A stretch of DNA of 32,820 nt from Oscillospiraceae bacterium (GCA_015066635.1 SVOA01000019.1:1-32820); one strand, 5' to 3'; shown: positions 16,871-25,263, numbered from the stretch's first letter. The notes: generated from the sequence alone by a model not told the origin. A program made the numbers and translations.

Positions 16871-17778
16871 ACTGCACTCTCCGTATATCTTACAAATATT
16901 TCGCCTAGCGTGGGCTCCTTGACGCGGAAGGAATCAATATCCGCCGAGAAGCTGTGAAGCGAGTTGTATATTTCTTCTTTATCGTCGGCGCTCTCAAGAA
17001 TGAGATTTATTGTGTCGCCGTCAATTTCCGAGTCGTTGAGCTTATCTGCGTCAACGGTCTTTATATAGTCGTATATTTCCTTTGCGTTTTGGCTTACTAT
17101 TTCTATTTTGTTTCTTTCAAAGCTTCGTTTGATGTCCCTGATGTTTCCTTGAACGACAATTTTACCTTCGTTAAGTATTGCTATCCTGTCGCAGAATTCC
17201 TCAATGTAATTCATCTGATGAGAGGAGAAAAGCACTATTTTGCCGTCGTTTATCAGTTCTTTTATAAGGTCCTCAAGCAGCAGGGCGTTTACGGGGTCGA
17301 GACCCGAAAACGGCTCGTCGAGTATGACTATGTCGGGGTTTGCGATAAGAGTTGCGACAAGCTGAATTTTCTGCTGGTTGCCCTTTGAGAGAGTTTCGAG
17401 CTTTTTATCGGCAAATTCAGTCATCTTTAATTTAAAAAGTAAGTCCTGCGCATTTTTTCTCGCCTCATCCTTACGGAGTCCTGCAAGCTCGCCGAAATAA
17501 ATGAGCTGAGTCATTATCGGCTTTTTGGGGTAAAGTCCTCTTTCCTCGGGCAGATAGCCGATTTTAACCTTTGCGGGGTCAAAGGGTACGCCGTCAAGCA
17601 GTACCTGACCGCTGTCCGCTGAGAAAACGCGCATAATAATTCTTATAGTGGTGGTCTTGCCCGCACCGTTTCTGCCGAGCAGACCGAGAGCCTTGCCGCT
17701 GTCGGCGGAGAAGGAAACGCCCTTTAATACGGACTTCTCCCCAAAGCTCTTATATAAATCGGCAACGCTTAATTTCAT
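16867..17778 (-). CDS. ABC transporter ATP-binding protein (NatA-like)
   Basis: Energising subunit of the ABC exporter with the downstream permease. Seen: Walker A GRNGAGKTTT at about residues 35-44, a Q-loop-like region, signature LSKGNQQKIQ, Walker B IVILDEPFSGLDP, and the H-loop FSSHQMNYIEE. A C-terminal extension of about 80 residues follows (FERNKIEIVSQNAKE to the end), as in NatA/YhaQ proteins. The frame is open 17 codons further upstream, but GGAGG five bases before the ATG at 17778 fixes the start, giving 303 residues. It is divergent from the biotin ligase gene, with about 100 AT-rich bases between that hold both promoters. Confidence 0.92.
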   Translation of the reverse strand: MKLSVADLYKSFGEKSVLKGVSFSADSGKALGLLGRNGAGKTTTIRIIMRVFSADSGQVLLDGVPFDPAKVKIGYLPEERGLYPKKPIMTQLIYFGELAGLRKDEARKNAQDLLFKLKMTEFADKKLETLSKGNQQKIQLVATLIANPDIVILDEPFSGLDPVNALLLEDLIKELINDGKIVLFSSHQMNYIEEFCDRIAILNEGKIVVQGNIRDIKRSFERNKIEIVSQNAKEIYDYIKTVDADKLNDSEIDGDTINLILESADDKEEIYNSLHSFSADIDSFRVKEPTLGEIFVRYTESAV

Positions 17779-17876
17779 ACTTGACCTCCGTGAAAATATA
17801 TGTAAAATAGTATATATAAAGTTTATCAAATATACATATAAAATGCAATAAATAATGTGTTAACGAAAGGAAAAAT

Positions 17877-18680
17877 ATGGAGAATCTCAATCTTAACGAA
17901 AAAAGTCTTATATACTTTTTAAAGCAGTACAGGATGAAAAAAAGCCTGCGCTTTTTTGAGAGCACTGCGTCAACAAACGACGAGGCAAAAAAGCTCTGTC
18001 AGTCGGGCAAGGGCAGAGGCGTACTCATAGCCGCAGACGCTCAGGAGTCGGGCAAGGGCAGGCAGGGACGTGATTTTTACTCCCCAAAGGGCAAGGGAAT
18101 ATACTTCTCTGCCGTGTATGAATTAAACGACGGGGCAAAGAATCTTGACCTTATTTCCTCAGCCGCGGGACTTGCCGTCAGAGACACGCTTTACAATATT
18201 TTCGGACTTGACGTTAAAATCAAGTGGCCCAACGACATACTCTATGACGAAAAGAAGCTTTGCGGTATTCTCTGCGAGGCGGTTAACGAAGGCGACCGCC
18301 CGAAGTATATTATTATAGGCATAGGCGTAAATCTTGAGACCTGCGATTTCCCCGACGAGTTAAGTCTTACAGCGACCTCGGTGGGTAATATTTACAGCGG
18401 AGAGGTTGAGCTTGACCACAACGAGATACTCATTGACATAGTAAACAACCTTGACAGATATATTATCAGAAGCGGACTTATTCAGGACGGCGACTGCTCG
18501 GACATTATCGCCCGTCTGAAAGCTTCCTCCTGCACTCTGGGCAAAATGGTCAGGGTTATCACGCCCGATACCGAGTACGACGCGAGGGCGCTCGACATTG
18601 CAGACAACGGCGGACTCGTAGTTCAGGGACCTGTTGAGATTACGACGCTTACCTCGGGCGAGGTCAGACATTTAAGATAA
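17877..18680 (+). CDS. birA: Biotin--[acetyl-CoA-carboxylase] ligase, without DNA-binding domain
   Basis: Activates biotin to biotinyl-AMP and attaches it to the biotin carboxyl carrier protein. Seen: FESTASTNDEAKKL, the biotin-binding loop SGKGRQGRDFYSPKGKG, IKWPNDILYDEKKLCGILCE with the catalytic Lys, IIIGIGVNLE, and a C-terminal SH3-like domain (LGKMVRVITPDTEYDARA). The 267 residues contain only the catalytic and C-terminal domains; the N-terminal winged helix of repressor-type BirA is absent, so this is a group I, non-regulatory ligase. GAAAGGA lies about seven bases before the ATG. A later in-frame ATG (residue 20) lacks a good ribosome site. Confidence 0.92.
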   Translation: MENLNLNEKSLIYFLKQYRMKKSLRFFESTASTNDEAKKLCQSGKGRGVLIAADAQESGKGRQGRDFYSPKGKGIYFSAVYELNDGAKNLDLISSAAGLAVRDTLYNIFGLDVKIKWPNDILYDEKKLCGILCEAVNEGDRPKYIIIGIGVNLETCDFPDELSLTATSVGNIYSGEVELDHNEILIDIVNNLDRYIIRSGLIQDGDCSDIIARLKASSCTLGKMVRVITPDTEYDARALDIADNGGLVVQGPVEITTLTSGEVRHLR

Positions 18681-18742
18681 AATATACAAAAATCCTCCGA
18701 AATACATTTTCTGTGAGTAAAAATACACAAATTTGCTGAAAT

Positions 18743-18760
18743 TATGAATAAATATGCAAA
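18743..18760. promoter_or_regulatory. ArgR-like operator (ARG box) upstream of argG
   Basis: The core TGAATAAATATGCA at 18745-18758 matches the ARG-box core TGAAT-4(A/T)-ATTCA at all but one position. A poorer half-site (ATGCA at 18775-18779) sits 21 bases downstream, the usual spacing between paired ARG boxes, and overlaps the promoter. This fits arginine-dependent repression by ArgR, whose gene is not in the window. Confidence 0.65.
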
Positions 18761-18766
18761 AAATAC

Positions 18767-18794
18767 TTGACTTTATGCAAAATTGGTGTATAAT
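18767..18794 (+). promoter_or_regulatory. argG promoter
   Basis: TTGACT (18767-18772), 16 bases, then a perfect TATAAT (18789-18794) directly preceded by TG. The ARG-box core ends 8 bases before the -35 element. The transcript start would be near 18801, with GGAGG (18815-18819) eight bases before the argG ATG. Confidence 0.8.
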
Positions 18795-18826
18795 TCTTTA
18801 CAGTTAATGAATTCGGAGGAATTATT

Positions 18827-20053
18827 ATGAATAAGGAAAATATCAAAAAAGTAGTGCTTGCATATTCGGGAGGACTTGACACCTCAATTATCATCCCGTG
18901 GCTTAAAGAGAATTACAACAACTGCGAGGTTATCGCCGTTTCGGGTAATGTCGGTCAGGCTTCGGAGCTTGAGGGACTTGAGGAGAAGGCTCTCAAAACG
19001 GGCGCTTCCAAAATATATATTGAGGACCTGACAGAGCAGTTCCTTACGGAAATCGTTTTCCCCTGTGTGCAGGCAGACGCAAAGTATGAGGACTATCTTC
19101 TCGGCACGGCGTTTGCACGTCCCGTTATTGCAAAGAGACTGGCAGAGATAGCCATAGCCGAGGGTGCCGACGCTATCTGCCACGGCTGTACGGGCAAGGG
19201 CAACGACCAGGTGCGTTTTGAACTTACCATCAAGGCGTTTGCTCCCGATATGCCCATTATCGCCCCCTGGCGTGAGTGGGACATCAAATCGCGTGATGAG
19301 GAAATAGATTACGCAGAGGCGCACAATATTCCTCTTAAAATCAGCAGGGAAACAAACTATTCAAAGGACAAGAATATCTGGCACCTTTCACATGAAGGTC
19401 TTGACCTTGAGAATCCTGCAAACGAACCTCAGTACAATAAGGAAGGCTTCCTCGAGATGAGCGTTTCCCCCGAAATGGCTCCCGACAAGCCGACATATAT
19501 GACACTTCACTTTGAAAAGGGTATTCCCACAAAACTTGACGGCAAGGAAATGGGCGCGGTTGAACTCGTCGAAGCACTTAACAAACTCGGCGGAGAGAAC
19601 GGCATAGGACTTCTCGACATAGTTGAAAACAGGCTTGTGGGAATGAAGAGCAGGGGACTTTATGAAACACCCGGCGGAGCAATTCTCTATAAGGCGCACG
19701 AGGTACTTGAAACCATCTGTCTTGACAAGGAAACAATGCACTATAAGGCTCTTGTCGCACAGAAACTCGGCGAGCTTGTATATAATGCTCAGTGGTATAC
19801 TCCGCTTACAAAGGCAATTCTTGCATTTGTCAAGAGCACTCAGGAAAACGTTACGGGCGACGTTAAACTCAAGCTCTATAAGGGCAATATTATCAATGCC
19901 GGCGTAACCTCTCCGTATTCGCTCTATGACCCCGAGATTGCGACCTTTGACGAGGACGAGGTTTACAATCAGGCAGATTCAAAGGGCTTTATAAATCTCT
20001 ACGGACTTCCCATTGAGGTTAAGGCAAGGCTTGACGCAAAGAACAATAAATAA
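18827..20053 (+). CDS. argG: Argininosuccinate synthase
   Basis: Condenses citrulline and aspartate with ATP to argininosuccinate. Seen: the PP-loop ATP motif [17 protein letters not shown] near residue 8, [57 protein letters not shown], and [19 protein letters not shown]. The length of 408 residues is standard. It has its own ArgR-like box and promoter, and argH follows after a GC-rich hairpin, so the two last arginine steps form one unit. Confidence 0.97.
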   Translation: MNKENIKKVVLAYSGGLDTSIIIPWLKENYNNCEVIAVSGNVGQASELEGLEEKALKTGASKIYIEDLTEQFLTEIVFPCVQADAKYEDYLLGTAFARPVIAKRLAEIAIAEGADAICHGCTGKGNDQVRFELTIKAFAPDMPIIAPWREWDIKSRDEEIDYAEAHNIPLKISRETNYSKDKNIWHLSHEGLDLENPANEPQYNKEGFLEMSVSPEMAPDKPTYMTLHFEKGIPTKLDGKEMGAVELVEALNKLGGENGIGLLDIVENRLVGMKSRGLYETPGGAILYKAHEVLETICLDKETMHYKALVAQKLGELVYNAQWYTPLTKAILAFVKSTQENVTGDVKLKLYKGNIINAGVTSPYSLYDPEIATFDEDEVYNQADSKGFINLYGLPIEVKARLDAKNNK

Positions 20054-20067
20054 TATAATTTACAAAG

Positions 20068-20086
20068 GGCGGGGCTTTGCCCCGCC
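20068..20086 (+). terminator. GC-rich hairpin between argG and argH
   Basis: A perfect 8-bp stem (20068-20075, GGCGGGGC, with 20079-20086) and a 3-base loop. The following GATTCTTT is a poor U-tract, so partial termination or mRNA protection between argG and argH is more likely than full termination. Confidence 0.55.
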
Positions 20087-20111
20087 GATTCTTTATAAAG
20101 GATGATGCTTT

Positions 20112-21482
20112 ATGCAGTTATGGAAGGGCAGGTTCAAAAAGGAGCTTGACGAAAAAACAAACGATTTCAATTCGTCCGTTTCCTTTGACAGCCGTATGTA
20201 TAAACAGGATATTGACGGAAGTCTTGCGCACGCGGCAATGCTGAGCGCTCAGGGCATTATTTCCTGCGAAGACCTGAGTCAGATAGTAAAGGGGCTTAAC
20301 GAAATAAAAGCCGACATCCAAAGCGGCAGGCTTCTCATAGACCCCAATGCCGAGGATATCCACACCTTTATTGAGGGCGAGCTTACCGCGAGAATAGGCG
20401 CGGCAGGCAAAAGACTGCATACTGCAAGAAGCCGTAACGACCAGGTTGCCGTTGACATAAGACTTTATCTGCGCGACGAGTGCGGCGAGGTTTACGCTCT
20501 TTTGACCGAACTCATAAACGTAATAACCGCTAAGGCAGAAAAATATGCCTCGGCTGTTATGCCCGGTTACACCCATATGCAGCGCGCTCAGCCGATTACC
20601 TTCGGACATCATCTGCTGGCTTATGCCGAGATGCTGCTTCGTGATAAAGACAGACTCAGCGACGCCCGTAACAGAATGAATTATTCTCCGCTCGGAAGCT
20701 GTGCCCTTGCGGGTACAACCTATAATATAGACCGTGAGATGACCGCAAAGGAACTCGGCTTTGACGGTGTAATGCAGAATTCTCTCGACGGCGTTTCGGA
20801 CCGAGACTTCTGTATAGAGCTCGCGTCTGCGCTTTCCGTGATAATGATGCACCTTTCACGCTTTTCCGAGGAGATAATTCTGTGGTGCTCCTGGGAGTTC
20901 AAATTCGTTGAGCTGGACGACGCCTTCTCAACGGGCTCGTCAATTATGCCGCAAAAAAAGAATCCCGATATTACCGAGCTTGTCAGAGGTAAAACGGGCA
21001 GGGTTTACGGCGACCTTATAACCCTGCTTACAATGATGAAGGGGCTTCCCCTTGCATACAATAAGGATATGCAGGAGGATAAGGAGGCGATTTTTGACGC
21101 TTTTGATACGGTTAAAATCTGCCTTAAAACATTTATTCCCATGCTCGACACCATGACGGCGCTTCCCGATAATATGAGGAAGGCGGCGGCAGGCGGTTTT
21201 ATCAACGCCACGGACTGTGCCGATTATCTTGTCGGTAAGGGAGTACCCTTCAGGGACGCTTACAAGGCGACGGGCGAACTTGTCGCGCTGTGCATAGATA
21301 AGGGCACAACTCTTGAGGAGCTTCCGCTTGACGAATACAAAAAAATATGCGCCGAATTTGACGAAGGCGTTTACGAAAAAATCAACCTCGACAACTGTGT
21401 AAACGGCAGGACCTCGCTCGGCGGTCCCGCTCCGCAGAATGTATTAAGACAGGCTGCGAGGGTTAAGGAATTGAATAAATAA
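20112..21482 (+). CDS. argH: Argininosuccinate lyase
   Basis: Splits argininosuccinate into arginine and fumarate, the last step of arginine synthesis. Seen: LWKGRFKKELDEKTNDFN at the N-terminus, ARSRNDQVAVDIRLYLRD, MPGYTHMQRAQPITFGHHLLAYAEML, and the fumarase/lyase superfamily signature GSSIMPQKKNPD, followed by GLPLAYNKDMQEDKE. The length of 456 residues is standard. AAGGATGATG precedes the ATG. A bidirectional terminator follows 10 bases after the stop. Confidence 0.97.
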   Translation: MQLWKGRFKKELDEKTNDFNSSVSFDSRMYKQDIDGSLAHAAMLSAQGIISCEDLSQIVKGLNEIKADIQSGRLLIDPNAEDIHTFIEGELTARIGAAGKRLHTARSRNDQVAVDIRLYLRDECGEVYALLTELINVITAKAEKYASAVMPGYTHMQRAQPITFGHHLLAYAEMLLRDKDRLSDARNRMNYSPLGSCALAGTTYNIDREMTAKELGFDGVMQNSLDGVSDRDFCIELASALSVIMMHLSRFSEEIILWCSWEFKFVELDDAFSTGSSIMPQKKNPDITELVRGKTGRVYGDLITLLTMMKGLPLAYNKDMQEDKEAIFDAFDTVKICLKTFIPMLDTMTALPDNMRKAAAGGFINATDCADYLVGKGVPFRDAYKATGELVALCIDKGTTLEELPLDEYKKICAEFDEGVYEKINLDNCVNGRTSLGGPAPQNVLRQAARVKELNK

Positions 21483-21492
21483 TGAAAAATTT

Positions 21493-21522
21493 AAGGGCGA
21501 CCGTTGGTCGCCCTTATTTTAT
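21493..21522. terminator. Bidirectional terminator after argH
   Basis: A perfect 10-bp stem (21493-21502 with 21506-21515; AAGGGCGACC and its complement), 3-base loop, followed by ATTTTATTATT on the plus strand and preceded by an A-run that gives a U-tract on the minus strand. It lies between the convergent argH and hydrolase genes. Confidence 0.88.
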
Positions 21523-21531
21523 TATTCACTG

Positions 21532-22419
21532 TTATTTACTCAAAATATCAATTATTTCCTTCTGCGCTTTTTTTGCTTCGGGTATGGGATAAATCGGGAA
21601 GCAGTGATTCATGCCGTCCCATACGCGGAAGTCAAGCTCTGCGCCCGCCTCGTCGCACTTGGACTTAAAGATTTTTGCGTCAACTATCAGCGCCTCATAG
21701 TTGCCGAAATATACCGTCATGGGAGCCAGTCCCGTAAGTTTGCCGTAAATCGGGCTGACACGGTAATCGTGGACGTCGGTACTGCCTGCCCAGTTTTTGC
21801 CCGCCTGCATAAGAAAGCTGTGCTCAAGCGACGGGTCAATTCTGTCAAATTCACTCGGGAACGGCGTATCCATACTGACATCAAGCCACGGCGAGAGCAG
21901 TATCATACGCTTCGGCTGAGGCAACCCTTTTTCGTTAAGGAACTCACAGAAGGACAGCGCAAGTCCGCCGCCCGAGGAGTCGCCCATAAAAACAATGTCG
22001 GCAGGGGAGTGCGTTTCGCAAAGCTTACCGTAAAAGCTCTCTAAAAACTCATAGGTTTCCTCAAACGTATGCTCGGGCGATTTTTTGTAAATGGGCATCG
22101 CAACCGAGTATTCTGTCTTTGACGCAAGAGTATCGCAAAACATAAAGTGAGGCAGCAGCGGCTGTTCGCAGAAAGCGCCGCCGTGCAGATAGATAATTAC
22201 TTTCCCCTTGCTTTTGTTAAAGAAGAATACTTCAACGCCGTCGATTATTTCCTTTACGGGCTTTGATTTGTACGGGAAAGGCGGAGCATTAAAAGGTTTT
22301 TTGTTATTCTGCCTTAATTTCTCAATGTACTTTTCGCGTCTGACGGGGTCGGCGACCTTCTTTTTATAACCGCTTAAACCTATTACAAACGCCGAAAACG
22401 AACTCATAAAACTTCTCAT
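21532..22419 (-). CDS. Alpha/beta hydrolase, hormone-sensitive-lipase/carboxylesterase type
   Basis: Predicted serine esterase of 295 residues. Seen: IYLHGGAFCEQ, the HGG oxyanion-hole motif of the HSL branch; FMGDSSGGGLALSF, the nucleophile elbow GDSSG; SPIYGKLTGLAPMTVYFGNYEAL followed by a candidate acid Asp; and RVWDGMNHCFPIYPIPEA with the catalytic His. The first residues (FSAFVIGLSGYKKK) are hydrophobic but do not form a clear signal peptide, so it is probably cytoplasmic or weakly membrane-associated. The promoter at 22447-22475 and AAGGGGG before the ATG are clear. The natural substrate is unknown. Confidence 0.86.
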   Translation of the reverse strand: MRSFMSSFSAFVIGLSGYKKKVADPVRREKYIEKLRQNNKKPFNAPPFPYKSKPVKEIIDGVEVFFFNKSKGKVIIYLHGGAFCEQPLLPHFMFCDTLASKTEYSVAMPIYKKSPEHTFEETYEFLESFYGKLCETHSPADIVFMGDSSGGGLALSFCEFLNEKGLPQPKRMILLSPWLDVSMDTPFPSEFDRIDPSLEHSFLMQAGKNWAGSTDVHDYRVSPIYGKLTGLAPMTVYFGNYEALIVDAKIFKSKCDEAGAELDFRVWDGMNHCFPIYPIPEAKKAQKEIIDILSK

Positions 22420-22446
22420 AGCTATTCCCCCTTGTTCGTTGCTTCT

Positions 22447-22475
22447 ATTGTAGCATATTCCGAAACGTCAGGCAA
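22447..22475 (-). promoter_or_regulatory. Promoter of the esterase gene
   Basis: On the minus strand TTGCCT (22475-22470), 17 bases, TACAAT (22452-22447), with the ATG 28 bases further on. Confidence 0.7.
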
Positions 22476-22481
22476 CAAAAA

Positions 22482-22507
22482 AAGCAGGCATCTTCGGATG
22501 CCTGCTT
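22482..22507 (-). terminator. Terminator after the HTH gene
   Basis: A perfect 11-bp stem (22482-22492 with 22497-22507). The four loop bases read TTCG on the plus strand, CGAA in the minus-strand transcript. On the minus strand the second arm runs straight into eight T residues. It ends the DUF2975/HTH unit immediately before the esterase promoter. Confidence 0.88.
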
Positions 22508-22514
22508 GTGTTTT

Positions 22515-22727
22515 TCAGTCCGCGGGGTCGTATTCCATCAAATCGCCCGGCTGACAGTTGAGCGCTTCGCAAAGAGCAACGAGAGTGGAAAATCTTACGG
22601 CGCTGACGTGTCCGTTCTTAATTTTGGACAGGTTGACGTTTGCCACTCCGACCTTTTCGGAAAGCTCGTTAAGGCTCATTTTTCTGTCCGCCATAACGCG
22701 GTCAAGTCTTAAAATAATCTTTCCCAT
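22515..22727 (-). CDS. Small Cro/CI-type HTH regulator (YozG-like)
   Basis: A 70-residue protein consisting only of a helix-turn-helix domain: IILRLDRVMADRKMSLNELS, VGVANVNLSKIKNGHVSAVR and a C-terminal LVALCEALNCQPGDLMEYD, as in the compact Xre/YozG family. GAGGTG lies seven bases before the ATG, and the gene starts 11 bases after the DUF2975 stop. The DUF2975-plus-HTH pairing is common in Firmicutes. The regulator probably controls its own promoter, where TTAACG repeats are found (23475-23492). Confidence 0.9.
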   Translation of the reverse strand: MGKIILRLDRVMADRKMSLNELSEKVGVANVNLSKIKNGHVSAVRFSTLVALCEALNCQPGDLMEYDPAD

Positions 22728-22738
22728 AATAACACCTC

Positions 22739-23446
22739 TTACAAAGTTTCGTCAGATTCATGCTGAAGCTGTGCACCATACTTGAATATTGTTACAAGAA
22801 TGTATATGACCATTACCATAAATACGCTGCTGAGATTGATTGTCATATCAAAACCCGATTTGCCAATTGAAACCCATAAGCCGCCGCAAATCATATTGAG
22901 AACGATAACGGGTATAGTTGAGTTTGCAAAGTATGTCATTTTCTTGATGATTTCGTCCGAGAAAGGCGTATCGCAGTTTTTAATTGACTTCATAAGTCCT
23001 TTCAGCATATAAAGCATAACTGTTACTGCGCCGAGGAAGATAAAGCTGACTGCAAGGCAGACAATTATTCTCTTAATGCTGAAGCTGATGCTGTTGGTCT
23101 TTGCATTGAAGGATAATCCGTTTTCAAGCTTCGATACGGAAACCTCGGACAGTTCGCTGTCGTCAACCTTTACCGTGCCGCCCTCTTTTTCAATAAGGCT
23201 ACTGAGTTCTTCCATTCCGTCAAAAGAACCGAAGTGCCTGAGCTTCTCAAGGAAATTGCCCGTTGATGTTACGTCAATGTTTGTAGTAATTGCTGCATTG
23301 ATGTTTTCTCCCGATACGGCAACTGCTCCGGCAGTTCCGATAGCAACAGCTACCATTCCCGAAATTGATGCGATAATCAGTACGATAGAGATGATATAAC
23401 CTATCAGACCTGCTAAGTTAATGCTTTTGATTGTTTTGCTTTTCAT
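22739..23446 (-). CDS. DUF2975-type membrane protein
   Basis: A 235-residue membrane protein with four predicted membrane segments at about 9-31, 124-146, 172-192 and 203-224. An extracytoplasmic, mostly polar loop of about 90 residues lies between the first two (GSFDGMEELSSLIEKEGG and following). The layout and the adjoining YozG-like HTH gene identify the DUF2975 family, whose biochemical role is not known. A membrane sensor that modulates its HTH partner is an inference. The gene is first in its operon, behind a strong promoter with repeat elements, and has a GGAGGAAAA ribosome site. Confidence 0.82.
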   Translation of the reverse strand: MKSKTIKSINLAGLIGYIISIVLIIASISGMVAVAIGTAGAVAVSGENINAAITTNIDVTSTGNFLEKLRHFGSFDGMEELSSLIEKEGGTVKVDDSELSEVSVSKLENGLSFNAKTNSISFSIKRIIVCLAVSFIFLGAVTVMLYMLKGLMKSIKNCDTPFSDEIIKKMTYFANSTIPVIVLNMICGGLWVSIGKSGFDMTINLSSVFMVMVIYILVTIFKYGAQLQHESDETL

Positions 23447-23474
23447 TGTGTTTTCCTCCGAAAAAATTAAATAT

Positions 23475-23523
23475 TTAACGTTTAACGTTAACTTGATTAT
23501 AGCACATATTTTATGTTTGTCAA
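23475..23523 (-). promoter_or_regulatory. Promoter and repeat operator of the DUF2975/HTH operon
   Basis: On the minus strand, a perfect TTGACA (23523-23518), 16 bases and a perfect TATAAT (23501-23496). Just downstream, overlapping the expected transcript start, are TTAACG at 23475-23480 and 23482-23487 and a half copy at 23488-23492, giving overlapping palindromes AACGTT (twice) and GTTAAC. A looser copy, CGTTTTTCGTTAA, lies upstream of the -35 near 23535-23546. Placement over the start site suggests repression. Confidence 0.72.
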
Positions 23524-23570
23524 GTATTTTTTTACGTTTTTCGTTAAAAAATTTTATTTTTACATAAAAA

Positions 23571-23596
23571 CACCCCGAAGCATAGGCTTCGGGGTG
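23571..23596 (-). terminator. Terminator of the radical SAM operon
   Basis: An 11-bp stem (23571-23581 with 23586-23596), loop ATAG; the minus strand continues into TTTTT. The stem core CCCCGAAGC/GCTTCGGGG is the same as in the hairpin at 25665-25690. Confidence 0.86.
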
Positions 23597-23600
23597 GAAT

Positions 23601-25061
23601 TTATTGTTGTTTTTCGTTATGATTTTTTATAAAATCATAAACTATCCTCTTATTAACTGCAGCAACCTGACAGAAATAATCATTTACTTCAAGCATGTTT
23701 CCTGTCGGAGATTCATTTGCATTTCTTACAAGACAGGGATTACAGAATGCTGCATCTTTACAGTTTGCACATTTTTCTATATCGCCGCGTTTTAGCTTTC
23801 GCAGATATTCAAGCTCAGGCGAGGATTGCCAGATTTCAGCAAGCGACTGTTTTGTCAGGTCTCCGCAGTTATAACTCTGCCAGCCTGCACAGGGATAAAC
23901 CAAACCGTTTGATATCATACAGCATGTGCTTACACCTACACCGCAAAACGGACTTTGCGCATCAAACTGATAGTTTTCTGTCTGCTTGATAAAGTTCTTT
24001 TTTAAGACTTCATCCTGATAGCTTTTATCTCCCTCGAGTATATCTGAGATTATTTCTCCGCATTCTTCGGGAGATAGTCTGTGAGTTAAATTTGATGTGC
24101 TATGGTCATATTCTGCCATAATTGAATAATCGGTAAAAGCGCGGATTTTGTGTTCGTTAGCCCATTTCAGTACATCGCGGAAATCGTTTTTGTTTTCTTT
24201 CATGGTAGGACAGCTTATATGAACGGGAATATCGTTTTCAATTAGTTTTAAAATGCTTGCCACGGTTTTTTTGAAGGAACCGGGAATTGTTGTGATTGCA
24301 TCATGATGTTCTGCGTTCATACTATACAGGCTGACCTGAACACTGGATACTGCCTTTTCCTTTAATGCCGATAAAATCTCATCGTTTAATAAGGTTAAAT
24401 TGGTAAGTACGGCAACATAAATGTTTTTCTCTTTGGCAGCTCTTACAAAGTCTGTGAAATTCGGATGCAACATTGGTTCGCCGCCGCTTAGAGTTAATTG
24501 GAATACTCCCATATCCGCCAGTTGTTCAAGCACCTTATAGTATAATTCGGGAGTCATAATCGAGTTTTTCTCTTCATGAGGAATGTAGCAGTGAATACAT
24601 CTTTCGTTGCACTGACTTGTCAGTTCCATTTGAAAACTGATAAGCTGGGGGTTATCAAGAAAATAACTGTCAAGTGTGTTTTGAGTATCGTTGACCGTGC
24701 GTATTTTATCCGGGGTAAAATCTTTTTTTATTGTTACAGGTTCGATAGTGTTATAGGTAAAACCTATATCATTTTTGAGTATGTCATCCGCAGTTTCGCC
24801 CACAGTCAGAAAACCGTCCTCGGCGAGCATATCATAAAAGTCTTTTGCATCTGCTGTGACCTGAGCTTTATCAGCATTTACAAAAGATTTCATAATAGTA
24901 TTCGTCAATTCGTCAATAGTTTGCGGAGTATACGAAAGAGCAGACAAAAAAACCGAACCGCTTGCGTCAACAACTCGGTCATTAAACATGCCTACGGAAG
25001 TTATATAACCATACTTACCGTATTTTCTTATATAAGTATCTTTTTTTATTTTATAAAGCAT
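23601..25061 (-). CDS. Radical SAM/SPASM peptide maturase with PqqD-like N-terminus
   Basis: Predicted RiPP-modifying radical SAM enzyme of 486 residues. Seen in order: an N-terminal domain of about 95 residues resembling PqqD/RRE peptide-recognition domains (IRKYGKYGYITSVGMFNDRV onward); a radical SAM core with CxxxCxxC at Cys151, 155 and 158, GGEP at 193-196 and a late SLYSMNAEHHD; and a SPASM-type Cys-rich C-terminus (Cys373, 380, 381, 391, 399, 431, 434, 440, 443, 464) for auxiliary Fe-S clusters. The frame is open to 25235, but GAGGA before the ATG at 25061 fits better, and the extra codons would run through the hairpin and precursor gene. It follows the 41-residue Cys peptide gene, its likely substrate. 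The chemistry (thioether, C-C or other crosslink) cannot be told from sequence. Confidence 0.88.
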   Translation of the reverse strand: MLYKIKKDTYIRKYGKYGYITSVGMFNDRVVDASGSVFLSALSYTPQTIDELTNTIMKSFVNADKAQVTADAKDFYDMLAEDGFLTVGETADDILKNDIGFTYNTIEPVTIKKDFTPDKIRTVNDTQNTLDSYFLDNPQLISFQMELTSQCNERCIHCYIPHEEKNSIMTPELYYKVLEQLADMGVFQLTLSGGEPMLHPNFTDFVRAAKEKNIYVAVLTNLTLLNDEILSALKEKAVSSVQVSLYSMNAEHHDAITTIPGSFKKTVASILKLIENDIPVHISCPTMKENKNDFRDVLKWANEHKIRAFTDYSIMAEYDHSTSNLTHRLSPEECGEIISDILEGDKSYQDEVLKKNFIKQTENYQFDAQSPFCGVGVSTCCMISNGLVYPCAGWQSYNCGDLTKQSLAEIWQSSPELEYLRKLKRGDIEKCANCKDAAFCNPCLVRNANESPTGNMLEVNDYFCQVAAVNKRIVYDFIKNHNEKQQ

Positions 25062-25090
25062 AGTATATCCTCGTAATATCCTTAAAATGC

Positions 25091-25126
25091 ATAATCCGAC
25101 TGCATAACAATATACAGTCGGATTAT
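25091..25126 (-). terminator. Intercistronic stem-loop between peptide and maturase
   Basis: A perfect 12-bp inverted repeat (25091-25102 with 25115-25126) with a 12-base loop, 11 bases after the peptide gene's stop. The minus strand continues ATGCATTTTAAGG, a weak U-tract, so partial termination or 3'-end protection is likely. Such an element would keep the precursor in excess over the enzyme. Confidence 0.65.
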
Positions 25127-25137
25127 ATGTAAGTGAT

Positions 25138-25263
25138 TTACTTTGTTCTGAAACAACGGCGGCACTCGAAATCAGAGTACATACCTTTGTCAGGACAACC
25201 TGCTGCATAGCAACCGTTTGAATTGTTCTGTGCAATAACTACGGGCTTTGTGTATTCCATCAT
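25138..25263 (-). CDS. Cys-rich RiPP precursor candidate (41 aa)
   Basis: A small peptide of 41 residues with a perfect AAAGGAGG site five bases before the ATG at 25263 (a second ATG follows immediately). Residues 1-17 (MMEYTKPVVIAQNNSNG) look like a leader. The remainder holds four cysteines at 18, 23, 34 and 37 (CYAAGCPDKG, then FECRRCFRTK), that is CX4CX10CX2C. It lies directly upstream of the radical SAM/SPASM maturase on the same strand behind a strong promoter, the standard layout of a RiPP precursor and its modifying enzyme. No transporter or protease gene adjoins. It might belong to the Clostridia Cys-rich peptides of the CLI_3235/Clo7bot type, but I cannot confirm that by eye. Confidence 0.8.
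   Translation of the reverse strand: MMEYTKPVVIAQNNSNGCYAAGCPDKGMYSDFECRRCFRTK

Noticed and set aside
25062-25235. 58-codon N-terminal extension of the radical SAM enzyme
   Set aside because: It would read through the intercistronic hairpin and across the peptide gene in another frame; the ATG at 25061 has GAGGA upstream and begins a typical PqqD-like domain.
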